The position numbers and the translations under genes are program-made. The notes under the pieces were generated by a model. That model made no database searches, was not told the DNA's origin, and saw only the letters and a list, made by a program, of their open reading frames with translations. A stretch of DNA of 64,000 nucleotides from G963674835 sp963674835. GTDB taxonomy: Bacteria > Planctomycetota > Planctomycetia > Pirellulales > Thermoguttaceae. The stretch is from contig CAXXKC010000001.1 of NCBI GenBank assembly GCA_963674835.2, positions 1 through 64,000 of the forward strand, given 5' to 3'. Within the stretch, counting starts at the first letter, position 1; every line of letters starts with the position of its first letter. This document shows positions 8,454 through 16,998 of the stretch, in pieces.

Positions 8454-9347
8454 TTATGGGGCTGGTGTCGCGTCGAGCAACTGGCGCATCACGGGATGGG
8501 CCAGCAGTGTTTGGCGTTGCGAGTCGCTCAGCGGCCGATAGGGAGCCGGCGCGTAGTTGCCGGGGATTCCACACGCGTTGAGCATTGTGGTGAAGGCCGG
8601 TGCAACGGGGTGGCTGCGCAGCAGGTCGAGCAGGGCCGTCAAGCGCTGCTGGCAGGCGGCCGCGCGGTCCCAATCGCCGGCGTCGGCCGCGCGACCGAGT
8701 TCGACCGTCCAGGCGGGCGCCACGGCGTAGATGCCATCGAGATGCTCGACCACCCCGTCGCGAATGAGTGTGTCGATTTGCTTCGGCTCGGCTACGATGA
8801 CGCGAAAGCGATCGCCGATCCGCCGGAGCAGTTCGCGGGCGAACTCCAGGTCGACAGAACACTTGATGCCGGCGATGTTGGGATGGTCGGCGACTTTTTC
8901 GACGGTGTCGACTTCGAGTTGCGATACCGTGCGGGGAGGCAGATTGTAGAGGTAGAGCGGATGGCGGGAAACGTCGGCCAAGGCCGTGTAGTAGTCGACG
9001 AGTTCCTCCTGGGTGAACTGCGCGTAGTAGGGCGTCAAGACGACCGCCGCATCCACCGGATAGCGGTTGACCAGCTCGATGCGGTCGAGTGTGCGATGAA
9101 GACTTGTATCGCCGACTCCGATCATCACCTCGCCGCGCCCGGCGGAGAACTCGGCCGCCGCTTCGACGAGCTGCGCGTACGCTTGGTCGCTCAGCAATTG
9201 CATTTGGCCCATCGTGCCGGCGACGAGCACGCCGTCGATGCCGGCCTGCCACTGGTCGTCGAGGTGTGCACGAAGGCCGGAGCGGTGCAGGGTTCCGTCG
9301 TCGTTCAGGGGTGTGCCGATCGCCGATATGAAGCGAGATGTGGTCAT
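8454..9347 (-). CDS. Dihydrodipicolinate synthase/N-acetylneuraminate lyase family aldolase
   Basis: The 297-residue protein is a class I (Schiff-base) TIM-barrel aldolase. The lysine that forms the pyruvate imine is K162 in AGIKCS, and the catalytic tyrosine is Y134 in LYLYNLPP. The usual GTTGE loop reads GTMGQ (residues 44-48), so the second Thr and the Glu are replaced; true DapA enzymes keep both, which argues for lyase or another 2-keto acid aldolase rather than lysine synthesis. It sits between two sialidase-type genes on the same strand, making N-acetylneuraminate lyase or a related sugar-acid aldolase the best inference. No signal peptide is present, so it acts in the cytoplasm on imported sugar. 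Confidence 0.88.
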   Translation of the reverse strand: MTTSRFISAIGTPLNDDGTLHRSGLRAHLDDQWQAGIDGVLVAGTMGQMQLLSDQAYAQLVEAAAEFSAGRGEVMIGVGDTSLHRTLDRIELVNRYPVDAAVVLTPYYAQFTQEELVDYYTALADVSRHPLYLYNLPPRTVSQLEVDTVEKVADHPNIAGIKCSVDLEFARELLRRIGDRFRVIVAEPKQIDTLIRDGVVEHLDGIYAVAPAWTVELGRAADAGDWDRAAACQQRLTALLDLLRSHPVAPAFTTMLNACGIPGNYAPAPYRPLSDSQRQTLLAHPVMRQLLDATPAP

Positions 9348-9434
9348 GCTGCGGGTCCTGGAGGAGATGTGACTATCGACGGCGGGGCGCGTCGCGGTGT
9401 CATGGCCGGCACCGAAGCGACACGGGGATCGCGA

Positions 9435-11507
9435 TCAGTCCTTTTTCGACTCTTTCTCTCCGTGGTCTATCAGCGCGACTGTCGGCTGCTTGAGCCACGC
9501 GAAGTTGAACTGGTAGTGCAGCCTACTGGAAACCAGGTGAATCATGCCGTCTGGGGTCTGCACGGCTTGAATGTATCCGGCAGGCTCGGAAAACGTGCCG
9601 TCGGAGAAGAACTCGCCTGTGTTGCCGCCCCCGTCACAGGTGCGGCGTTCGCCGGAGAGCGTTAGCAACTTGTGGTGCGTCCAGGTCTTGCCGTCGTCGA
9701 ACGAAAGTGCTGAGAACATGCCGTAAACCATGCGTTTCTTGCCTTCCATGTCGGTGACCTCGATGCCGTCAAGCTTCTCCTGGTCGCATCTGCGCTGGGT
9801 GAAGCCGACATACAGGATCGCTCCCTCGCGGAGGGTGATCAAAACCGGGCGCTGACCATTGATTATTCCGCCTCCGAGGGACGGCTCGCGGCGGTACTGC
9901 CATGTCTCACCCCAGTCAGAGCTGGTGCTTATCGGGAGACCGAACCCCTTGCATTCATCGTGGTCGTTACGCCAGTTGTCGCGCCCGACGGCCATCAGCC
10001 GTCCGTCTCGGAGTTGGACGATGCCGGGGTGCTGGCCAATGATCAGGCCACGGGGCGCGTGCCAAGTTTTTCCGCCGTCTTTGCTCAAGATGATGCATCC
10101 GTACACAGGTCCGCCGGAGTTGTAGTCGCTTGTGAGCACAATGTGCCCCTCGCGCGTCTTGAGAGCGACATGCGGATTCCACATGGTGCGGAAACTGTTG
10201 ATGATGACCGGTGACGTCCAGGTCGCGCCGCTGTCATCGCTTGTCCGCAGCGCCAAGACCTGGTGGTGTTGCGGCGGATAGCTGCCGCATCCCTGGAAAT
10301 GGTAGATCCGTCCCGTGTCGGGGTCGGTCCAGAGCGCGGGGGCGTGGTCATTACGTCCGGCTCCCACCCAGAATTCGGATGCCTCTTGCCACTGATCGGA
10401 GCCCCGCGGCAGACGCGAAGCGGCGACATTGAGCCGTATTCCCCTTTCCGCTGTATGCAACGGCCCAGGGTCGGAGTACCAGACGGCCAGCAGGTCGCCG
10501 TTGGGACACCATGTGATGGCCGGGTAGTGATTGTGCCCAGGATACAGCGGTCCGTTCGATCCCGGGGGAATCTTCACGAACACGTCCGGCCCCTTGCAGA
10601 AGGGCTTTTGCGGATCCTTGGCGGCAGACTTCCAGTCAAAGCGTTCCTGCGAAACGTGCTGTTGGTAAAGCGGCACGGGTGGGGGTAACGAAGGCGCGGT
10701 CGGAGGCGGACCTATTACCACGCGGAACCCCAGCCCCCGATAGAAATCGGCGGGCAGGAAGCTCGCGCGTTTTCCGGGACGCGCGCTCTCCGCTCCCGTC
10801 AGCTTGGAGCCCCCGCGAACGACACGATGGGTCCCAGTGATGTAGCCCGAGGGGTCGATCTGGTCGTCGGCGACGTACGGCCCGTACCAGTCGAGGCACC
10901 ATTGCTCCATCAGGCCGCACATGTCCCTGAGCTTATGCGGCTTCTGCTTCTGGTCCAGCTTGCAAGCGTACTCCCACTCCGCCTCCGTGGGCAGCCTGCA
11001 GGGCGTTCCGTCTTTGCGGGACAACCACTCGCAGAAGGCTCTCGCTTCGTCCCAAGTGACGTTGACGGCCGGATGTTGCTTCCAGCCTAGGCTGACGCTC
11101 CGGTCGAAATAGCGTGGTTGGTAGTGCTGATAGTGCTCGTGTTTGACGAGATCTGCACAAATGTAGAAAGGCCGCGTGATGGTAACCTTGTGAGGCGGTT
11201 GCTCGTCTCCGTCCCAGTCGGGTTTGCCGTCCTTGGCCTCTTGCCTCGGTCGCCCCATGATGAACTCGCCCGGCTCTATGCGGACGAATACCATCCCTAG
11301 GGAGTTGGTGTACACCGCCCCGGACGGCATCCCGTCGGCACGCGCCGCCGGTATGGCCAACAGCACCGCGGAAAGAGCACATGCAAGGGCGGACGCTCGT
11401 GCGATCCGCCGCGAACTCCCGTTCGGTTCCGCCGCCTCGCTGCCCCATTGTCGCGCCCGCGTTACCCTGGCGTTTGAGATCACTGCCCGTGTCACGCTGT
11501 ACGTCAT
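9435..11507 (-). CDS. Fusion of formylglycine-generating-enzyme-like domain and sialidase domain, secreted
   Basis: With the ATG at 11507 the protein has 690 residues; an upstream in-frame GTG at 11573 is the alternative and neither has a strong ribosome site. After a long basic leader and hydrophobic stretch (ASALACALSAVLLAIPAARA) comes a FGE/SUMF1-type domain at about residues 65-265, with NSLGMVFVRIEPGEFIMG, HPAVNVTWDEARAFCEWLS, LPTEAEWEYAC and VVRGGS. The catalytic cysteine pair expected just after RGGS is absent, so it is probably a ligand-binding pseudo-FGE fold. Residues ~300-680 are a BNR sialidase propeller with Asp-boxes TSDDSGATW, SKDGGKTW, SSDWGETW and SFDDGKTW. The two folds in one exported chain are unusual. 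It is in the middle of the glycan cluster. Confidence 0.85.
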   Translation of the reverse strand: MTYSVTRAVISNARVTRARQWGSEAAEPNGSSRRIARASALACALSAVLLAIPAARADGMPSGAVYTNSLGMVFVRIEPGEFIMGRPRQEAKDGKPDWDGDEQPPHKVTITRPFYICADLVKHEHYQHYQPRYFDRSVSLGWKQHPAVNVTWDEARAFCEWLSRKDGTPCRLPTEAEWEYACKLDQKQKPHKLRDMCGLMEQWCLDWYGPYVADDQIDPSGYITGTHRVVRGGSKLTGAESARPGKRASFLPADFYRGLGFRVVIGPPPTAPSLPPPVPLYQQHVSQERFDWKSAAKDPQKPFCKGPDVFVKIPPGSNGPLYPGHNHYPAITWCPNGDLLAVWYSDPGPLHTAERGIRLNVAASRLPRGSDQWQEASEFWVGAGRNDHAPALWTDPDTGRIYHFQGCGSYPPQHHQVLALRTSDDSGATWTSPVIINSFRTMWNPHVALKTREGHIVLTSDYNSGGPVYGCIILSKDGGKTWHAPRGLIIGQHPGIVQLRDGRLMAVGRDNWRNDHDECKGFGLPISTSSDWGETWQYRREPSLGGGIINGQRPVLITLREGAILYVGFTQRRCDQEKLDGIEVTDMEGKKRMVYGMFSALSFDDGKTWTHHKLLTLSGERRTCDGGGNTGEFFSDGTFSEPAGYIQAVQTPDGMIHLVSSRLHYQFNFAWLKQPTVALIDHGEKESKKD

Positions 11508-11674
11508 GATTAAGAGCCTATCCGAATACCGGTCAAGTGAATAGACATTTCGGTATAGATGGTAGCCTGTCACCCACCTCAGGCGCGACCCGGACGACTA
11601 TCGCCTCGATGCCCAATCGCCGGCGAGGTGGTTGAAGCATGATATGTCCTTTCCAATCGAAGCTGAAGACACAT

Positions 11675-13081
11675 TCACTTGCCGTCCGGGGGTTCACCGC
11701 TTGCACTATCGGCCTTCTCGCGGTTGAAGCGGAAGGAATAAAGGTCTGCGTCGCGCATGACTATGCGAAGTCGAACGGGCATTCCCGCCAAGTCGCTGAG
11801 GTCGTCGCCGCGTTTCCACTGCACAACATGGCTGATCGTATCGCCGACAAACGGTCGGCAGTCCTCCAGGCGGTATCCTTCCAGAGGCTTGCCCTGAGGT
11901 GAAAGGATCTCGACACGGACTTCGCCAGCGGCGCTGGTCGATGCGTTGAGGACGAGCCGGTCGCCCGAAAAGACCAGCAGTTTGGTGAGGCACTCACCTC
12001 CTTCGTACGGTGCGTTGAGGGAGGCGAAGCCGTCAGTCCTGAGAACCAGTCGCTGCAGATGGGGCGGTGAGCCGCCGGCGCGGTTGGTCAAATACAGGGA
12101 AATCTCATTCTCGCCGCTGGGCACGATCGCGTAGGACATCATGTTCGTATGCGGCTGCCAGTTGTGTGGATCGAGCCCCGGGCGGACGAAAGCCTCCGTC
12201 CAGTGACGCCCGAAATGGTAACCGTCGCGGCTAACAAGGAGCACGCAGTCCGTTCGATCCGTGGTCTTCCCCGTCGCCGGATCTTCATACTCGATCAGCC
12301 GCATGGGAAAGCCCAAGTAGATGTGCGGCGCGCGAAAGTAGGGAATCGCCGTGTTCCAGTAGAGGTGCTCAACCGGCCGGTTGCCAAAATCCAGCAGCCG
12401 CGGCTTCGACCAGCTCAAGAAATCGGGCGACGTGCTCAGGGCGATGCTGCGGGCGCCCTGGTTCTTGGCCCGTACATAGGCCATGTACTCCTTGCGCCGC
12501 GGGTCCCAAAGAGCGATACCGAATGGCAGCGGCAGGCGTTTCTCGCTCAGGGCCCGCCAATGAATCCCGTCGCCCGAGACCATCGCATAGGCCGGGTTGC
12601 CGGCGAGGCTCTTGTAGCGTTCGGCCGCGGGCACGCCCGGCCGCCTGTCGATGAAGGGCGTGAGGTAGGCGCCCTTCTGGCCGTGGGTGACAATATTGTT
12701 AGCCTTCGATCCTTCCCACTCGACCAGCGCTAGCGACGGCTTGTTCCAGTGGATGCCGTCGCAGCTCTCGGCGTAGCAGGTGTAGATATCGTCGTCCCAG
12801 GAGAATCCGGGTTTGTGATAGCCCCGGTAGTACATGCGATACAAATCGCCGTCGCGCAGGACGCTGACGTGCCCCAAATAGTCGCCTTCCCAGGGCGAGT
12901 CCAGCGTGAGAACCGTCCCGGTGCGGCACGGATGGTGCAGCTTCAGCGTCAGGCCGTCGAGCGACTCGACGAGGTGATCGTCCACCATCAATTCCAGTCG
13001 CGTCCCGACATCAATCGGCGGCGCCGCAATCGCGGTGGCCGAAAGCAGAATCCCCAGGAGACAAATCACACTCGCGAACAT
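11675..13081 (-). CDS. Secreted five-bladed-propeller glycoside-hydrolase-like protein, paralogue 1
   Basis: The 468-residue protein has a short signal peptide (CLLGILLSATAIAA) and a propeller resembling the GH32/GH43/GH130 clan, with recurring signatures FSWDDDIYTCYAESCDGIHW, WDPRRKEYMAYVR and LSTSPDFLSWSKP. The C-terminal ~100 residues form a beta-sandwich with GKPLEGYRLEDCRPFVGD and MRDADLYSFRF, shared with the next two genes. I do not know an assigned activity for this planctomycete group. Its neighbours are two paralogues upstream (the nearer one ends 30 bases away) and the FGE-sialidase fusion downstream. An extracytoplasmic role in glycan hydrolysis or phosphorolysis-like chemistry is inferred from fold and context only. 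Confidence 0.8.
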   Translation of the reverse strand: MFASVICLLGILLSATAIAAPPIDVGTRLELMVDDHLVESLDGLTLKLHHPCRTGTVLTLDSPWEGDYLGHVSVLRDGDLYRMYYRGYHKPGFSWDDDIYTCYAESCDGIHWNKPSLALVEWEGSKANNIVTHGQKGAYLTPFIDRRPGVPAAERYKSLAGNPAYAMVSGDGIHWRALSEKRLPLPFGIALWDPRRKEYMAYVRAKNQGARSIALSTSPDFLSWSKPRLLDFGNRPVEHLYWNTAIPYFRAPHIYLGFPMRLIEYEDPATGKTTDRTDCVLLVSRDGYHFGRHWTEAFVRPGLDPHNWQPHTNMMSYAIVPSGENEISLYLTNRAGGSPPHLQRLVLRTDGFASLNAPYEGGECLTKLLVFSGDRLVLNASTSAAGEVRVEILSPQGKPLEGYRLEDCRPFVGDTISHVVQWKRGDDLSDLAGMPVRLRIVMRDADLYSFRFNREKADSASGEPPDGK

Positions 13082-13111
13082 ACACGTACTCCTACGAACT
13101 CCCGAATCGCC

Positions 13112-14779
13112 TCATTTGAATTGGAAAGCATACAACTTGCAGTCCCGCATCGTGAATCGTATCTTGATCGGCTTGCCTGCCAGGCGGCCGACATCTGCCT
13201 TGTCTCCCCAGGTGACGGGCATGCGCACCGAGTTACCCAAGACGGGCGAGGCATCTGCGGCGCAAAAACCTTCGATGGGCTTTCCCTCTGCGTCGAGCAG
13301 TTCCACGAGCACGCAGCCACCGGCACTGGCGTCGACGTTCAACTCCAGGCTCTTGCCCGCGAAGCGAATTGCAGGCGTTACCAGTTCGCCGCCTTTGCAA
13401 GGGGCGTCGGCCGAGACGAAACCGTCCAGACGCATCACTGCGCGGCTGATGCCGCTCTGCAAACGACCATCGGGCGAGGCTGAGTCGACGTCGTCGTTGT
13501 GATTCTGATTCATGCCAACATAGTAAACCCAGATCTCGTCGCCCACGATGACAGGTTTGGGCATTGCCCAGACCCACCGGGAATCGAACTGGCCGCTTGC
13601 ACCCAGTCGCAAGAACGGTTTCCGATCGCCTGCGATACTGAAATGCTCTCCGTCACGGCTCACGGCGAGCCGGACATCGAGCGTCGCGGGGTCTAAGGAA
13701 CCCTTCGGAACGTCGGTCGGCAGCCAGTGCCAATACGTCTGTGCGAGCATGATGTAGATGTGATCGGCTTCTTCGTAAGGGAAGACCGTGGCACCGTAGT
13801 AATCCAAGGGCAGATTTCCCGCCGTCGTGGGGTATATGGCCTGATCGACGGCATCGGGCCAGAGTGCGACGCCGGTGTTGCGAATATGGGTCGCGTCGGC
13901 CAATTCTCCACGCCGCACGCTACGACAGCGAATTCCAATCTCTGCCGTCGTCTTCTTGTGTCGCCCGAAAAAGACGTATCGGCTCAGATACTTGTCCCAG
14001 AATATGATCGACTGCGTATCCTTGCCCCCACCCGCATCAACTTTCGCGAACAGCTTCCAGTGTAGCCCGTCGGGTGAACTGTGCATCTGGAATTCACCCG
14101 AGGGATAGACCTTTGTCTGAGTCTTGTAGCGGTGTTCGGGCGCCGCGTTGGGATCGATCCAGACGGCACAGCCCCCGATCGTGCTGGGCAGCACAACGTT
14201 GTTCGCCGTCGAACCGTGCACCTGGTGCAGGTTCAATACGGGCTTGGTGAAATGGACGCCGTCCTTGGACTCCGCATAAGCAACCCACCGATCGTGGTCA
14301 AATGGCCCAGAGCCGGTGTACTCGAGGAAGTCGTACCACACGCGGAAGCGATCGCCCTCCTTTATAATGCTGGAGTACGAGCACATGTAACCTCTTTCCT
14401 GCGCTGCACCCGGATGCTCAACCGTCTCCCAGGGCTGATCCGCCTTAATGAGCACCTCGCCCGTCTTGTTGGGCGAATTCATCACCAGCGTGATATCGCG
14501 GCTCGACTCGATGAACTTCTTGTCGATAAACAACTGCTTTTCGCCGCCGACATCGATCGCAGTCTGGGGTTTCTCTTCAGCCGCAGCAAAGGAGACCCAA
14601 CCGGCCACGATGAACCATGCGCACATGACAACAGCCGTGTTGACCCACCGGCAACCTGGTCGACTGGAAGAAAAACCTGGGATTTCAGCCGAACGGCAAG
14701 AGAATGCCATTGGCTCCCTGGTCTCCGCCGAAGCAATTACCGCTCGCCGATGCTTGTTAGTGGTGCTCTTGTGTTCCAT
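13112..14779 (-). CDS. Secreted propeller glycoside-hydrolase-like protein, paralogue 2
   Basis: The 555-residue protein has a long N-terminal region followed by a hydrophobic segment (VNTAVVMCAWFIVAGWVSFA) that serves as signal or anchor. The propeller begins around IDVGGEKQLFIDKKFIESS and carries WVAYAESKDGVHFTKP, HSSPDGLHWKLF and AVSRDGEHFS. The shared C-terminal beta-domain reads GKPIEGFCAADASPVLGN and MRDCKLYAFQFK. The ATG at 14779 is favoured because GAGGA stands about 9 bases upstream. Only 30 bases separate its stop from the start of paralogue 1, so the two are likely one transcript. Catalytic residues cannot be assigned with confidence from sequence alone. Confidence 0.8.
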   Translation of the reverse strand: MEHKSTTNKHRRAVIASAETREPMAFSCRSAEIPGFSSSRPGCRWVNTAVVMCAWFIVAGWVSFAAAEEKPQTAIDVGGEKQLFIDKKFIESSRDITLVMNSPNKTGEVLIKADQPWETVEHPGAAQERGYMCSYSSIIKEGDRFRVWYDFLEYTGSGPFDHDRWVAYAESKDGVHFTKPVLNLHQVHGSTANNVVLPSTIGGCAVWIDPNAAPEHRYKTQTKVYPSGEFQMHSSPDGLHWKLFAKVDAGGGKDTQSIIFWDKYLSRYVFFGRHKKTTAEIGIRCRSVRRGELADATHIRNTGVALWPDAVDQAIYPTTAGNLPLDYYGATVFPYEEADHIYIMLAQTYWHWLPTDVPKGSLDPATLDVRLAVSRDGEHFSIAGDRKPFLRLGASGQFDSRWVWAMPKPVIVGDEIWVYYVGMNQNHNDDVDSASPDGRLQSGISRAVMRLDGFVSADAPCKGGELVTPAIRFAGKSLELNVDASAGGCVLVELLDAEGKPIEGFCAADASPVLGNSVRMPVTWGDKADVGRLAGKPIKIRFTMRDCKLYAFQFK

Positions 14780-14838
14780 TGAGAATTCCTCGCCTTCACC
14801 GGTCTTCGTTGTGGTGATCTGTTGTTTGTGAGGCTACT

Positions 14839-14935
14839 CCAGTGCGTGTCGCACTCAACGGTAGCGTTCGGGGCGGCGTGTTTTTGCGATTCCGAAAGCG
14901 AAGTACACGCTACGGTTACGCCGAAGGCGCTTCAA
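14839..14935. repeat. 97-bp MITE-like repeat, copy A
   Basis: This copy begins CCAGTGCGTGTCGCAC (the other copies begin CTAGTGCGTG), has internal inverted pieces AACGGTAGCGT and ACGCTACGGTT, and ends GGCGCTTCAAG. It aligns over its full length with copies at 39338-39434 (inverted), 56365-56461 and 59698-59794. Its last bases contain the stop codon of the gene ending at 14932. Confidence 0.75.
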
Positions 14936-16503
14936 GGTTGAAAACGGATGGCATACAGGTCGGCATCCTTCAGAAGGAACCGCAAGCGAACAGGTTTGCC
15001 GGCCAAGCTGCTTAGATCGTCGCCAGTCTTCCAGACGACGGGCTGATCGATTGCATCGCCGTAGATGGGGCTGCAGTCCGCCGCGGTGAATCCTCGAAGC
15101 GGCTGCCCGGCGGCATCCTGTACTTCGACCTGCACGCTACCGACGGCCGAGGTCGAGACATTCATGGTCAGTCTTCGGCCTGCGAAAACGAGCGGCTTGG
15201 TGGTGAACTGCCCGCCGGCGTACTTGGCGTGCATCGAGACGAACCCGTCGGTTCGCAGAGTGCCACGCTGGAGTTGGGGGATCACGCCTGGTTGCCCGAA
15301 GTGATCCACCCAGTAGACCGACAACTCGCCGGGAGCGGTCGCCAGAATGCCCCAGGCCGGCGAGGTGTTGCCGTGAATCCACGATTGCCGTTGCGGGTCC
15401 AAACCGGGCCGAATCCAGCCCTCCATAAAGCTACGATCGAAATGCACACCGTCGCGCGAGCTGATCAACACGGCATCGGCCACCTCGTGTTCCGGATGCT
15501 GCGGTATCCATACGCGCCCGGTCACCAACCGGTTGATCAAGCCCACGTAGATATGCGGCGCGCGGAAATAGGGCAGGATGCAGCAGGTGTAGAGGTGCTC
15601 CTGGGGCGTTCGGCCGAAATCGAGGAACTCCGGAGGATCGGACCAGTTCAGAAAGTCCTTCGACGTGAGCATGGCGATGGAGCGCCACCCCTTGGGCTTC
15701 ACACGGTTGTAGCATACGTAGCAGCCTCGCTGCGAATCCCAAAACGCGACATTGAGGGAGTCGGTCTCGGTCTTCTTGATGATCCGCTCCTGCTGCATGA
15801 GTTGCCAATGAATGCCGTCGGGCGACTGAAAGGCCACCAGGCCGGCGCCGGGCGGCCACCGGTAGCCTGTCTTGTCGGGCTGCGGCGGCGAAGGGTCGGG
15901 CGAGTTGAGCCACCGCGCGATGGCCTTGTAGCGGGCCTCCGGCTTGCACGCCGGATTGGTGTCTTTGAAGGGGCTGAAGTTGTGGTTGGAATGGACTTGC
16001 GTCCCCTGACCGACCCAGACCACGTTGTTGGGAAACGACAGTGTGAACTTCTTCCCGTACCTGCTGGTGAACTCACCTTGGAAGATGTTCAGTTCCGGCC
16101 TCGTCCAGTGGATGCCGTCCCGGCTCTCCGCATAGCAGGTGACCTCGGGACCGCAGATGGCGCTCCAATCGGATTTGCTCCAGGCCGAATCGCCATATTG
16201 GCCCAGGATGGGTTGGGCGTGGTAATACATGCGGTAATACGGCGCGCCGTCGGGGAGACGGTCTTCGAAAACGGTGACATAACCAGTCCCGCCGCCTTCC
16301 CAGGGGCGGTCGAAACGCATCACCGGACCTTTGCGCTCCGGTTGGTGCAACTCCCGAGTCACGCCATTGACGGTATCGATCAAGTACGTATCCAAGAACA
16401 ATTCCCGCTGTGAGCCGATATGAAGCGGCTCGTCGCCCAATGCAGTCGAGCACAACGTGAAGACTATGCACACCGTGCCGATGAAGCGCAACTTGTGTTG
16501 CAC
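14932..16503 (-). CDS. Secreted propeller glycoside-hydrolase-like protein, paralogue 3
   Basis: I place the start at the GTG at 16503, which gives a clean signal peptide (QHKLRFIGTVCIVFTLCSTA, cleavage near ALG) and 523 residues; a TTG at 16623 opens the longest frame but adds a basic non-signal leader. The propeller shows SQRELFLDTYLIDT, VTCYAESRDGIHWTRPEL, AFQSPDGIHWQLM, FWDSQRGCYVCYNR and LTSKDFLNWSDPP. The C-terminal beta-domain shared with paralogues 1 and 2 reads GQPLRGFTAADCSPIYGD and LKDADLYAIRFQP. Its final codons run into the 97-bp repeat, which supplies the stop codon. It is the most upstream gene of the minus-strand glycan cluster. Confidence 0.8.
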   Translation of the reverse strand: MQHKLRFIGTVCIVFTLCSTALGDEPLHIGSQRELFLDTYLIDTVNGVTRELHQPERKGPVMRFDRPWEGGGTGYVTVFEDRLPDGAPYYRMYYHAQPILGQYGDSAWSKSDWSAICGPEVTCYAESRDGIHWTRPELNIFQGEFTSRYGKKFTLSFPNNVVWVGQGTQVHSNHNFSPFKDTNPACKPEARYKAIARWLNSPDPSPPQPDKTGYRWPPGAGLVAFQSPDGIHWQLMQQERIIKKTETDSLNVAFWDSQRGCYVCYNRVKPKGWRSIAMLTSKDFLNWSDPPEFLDFGRTPQEHLYTCCILPYFRAPHIYVGLINRLVTGRVWIPQHPEHEVADAVLISSRDGVHFDRSFMEGWIRPGLDPQRQSWIHGNTSPAWGILATAPGELSVYWVDHFGQPGVIPQLQRGTLRTDGFVSMHAKYAGGQFTTKPLVFAGRRLTMNVSTSAVGSVQVEVQDAAGQPLRGFTAADCSPIYGDAIDQPVVWKTGDDLSSLAGKPVRLRFLLKDADLYAIRFQP

Positions 16504-16684
16504 AACGGAGATTCCCAACGGATTCTCGGGGACCCTATTCCATGAACATGTACGTTTCTCAGTTGACCACCGCCGGGCCAAGCCGCGCGGGCGCCTGAAT
16601 GAAGATTGTACTTGCTCGGCCAAACTGGCTCAACGACCTGTTCGTGGCCCGCCCGTAATTGGCCTCTGAGAGGAGGGCTGAGTC

Positions 16685-16718
16685 TGGTGGGACTCGCTGC
16701 GCTCGGCCCACCCTACGG
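16685..16718. repeat. Palindromic WAERSEPH-type intergenic repeat, copy 1
   Basis: The core CTCGCTGCGCTCGGCCCA is flanked by TGGTGGGA and CCCTACGG, so the two sides can fold on each other. The complement can be read as the peptide GWAERSEPH. Related copies stand at 19366, 44578 and 63330. Confidence 0.75.
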
Positions 16719-16734
16719 CTATAACGACCACGGA

Positions 16735-16947
16735 AGAACTCGCCAGTTCACGCATCGGACGCAACTGGAGATGTGGGTGAGCAGGGATGAGATGAAGTCG
16801 TGGTACCTGAAGCGGGCCATCGTGTCGGCGCCCAGAATCGCCATGTATCCCGACGGGTTCTTTGACGCGAAGGCGAACGCCATCTATTTGGTCTGGGAAG
16901 ATAGCCGGACGATCTTCTTTCAGAGAATCTCGCTGACGGACTTGTAG
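16735..16947 (+). pseudogene. Remnant of the C-terminus of a sialidase-like gene
   Basis: About 70 codons read as RQFTHRTQLEMWVSRDEMKS...RIAMYPDGFFDAKANAIYLVWEDSRTIFFQRISL before a stop at 16945. This matches the last propeller blades of BNR sialidase-family proteins, where LE.WVS.D.M..W..KR and YPDGF.D...IY...D are typical. There is no matching N-terminal part upstream; instead the frame runs back into the palindromic repeat at 16685-16718. It is on the opposite strand from the neighbouring intact sialidase genes, so it is most likely a decayed relic of a rearrangement. Confidence 0.6.
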
Positions 16948-16998
16948 GCGGGCAGATGGTGCCGCCGGGGCCGGGCTGTTACTGAGCCGGACTGGGCT

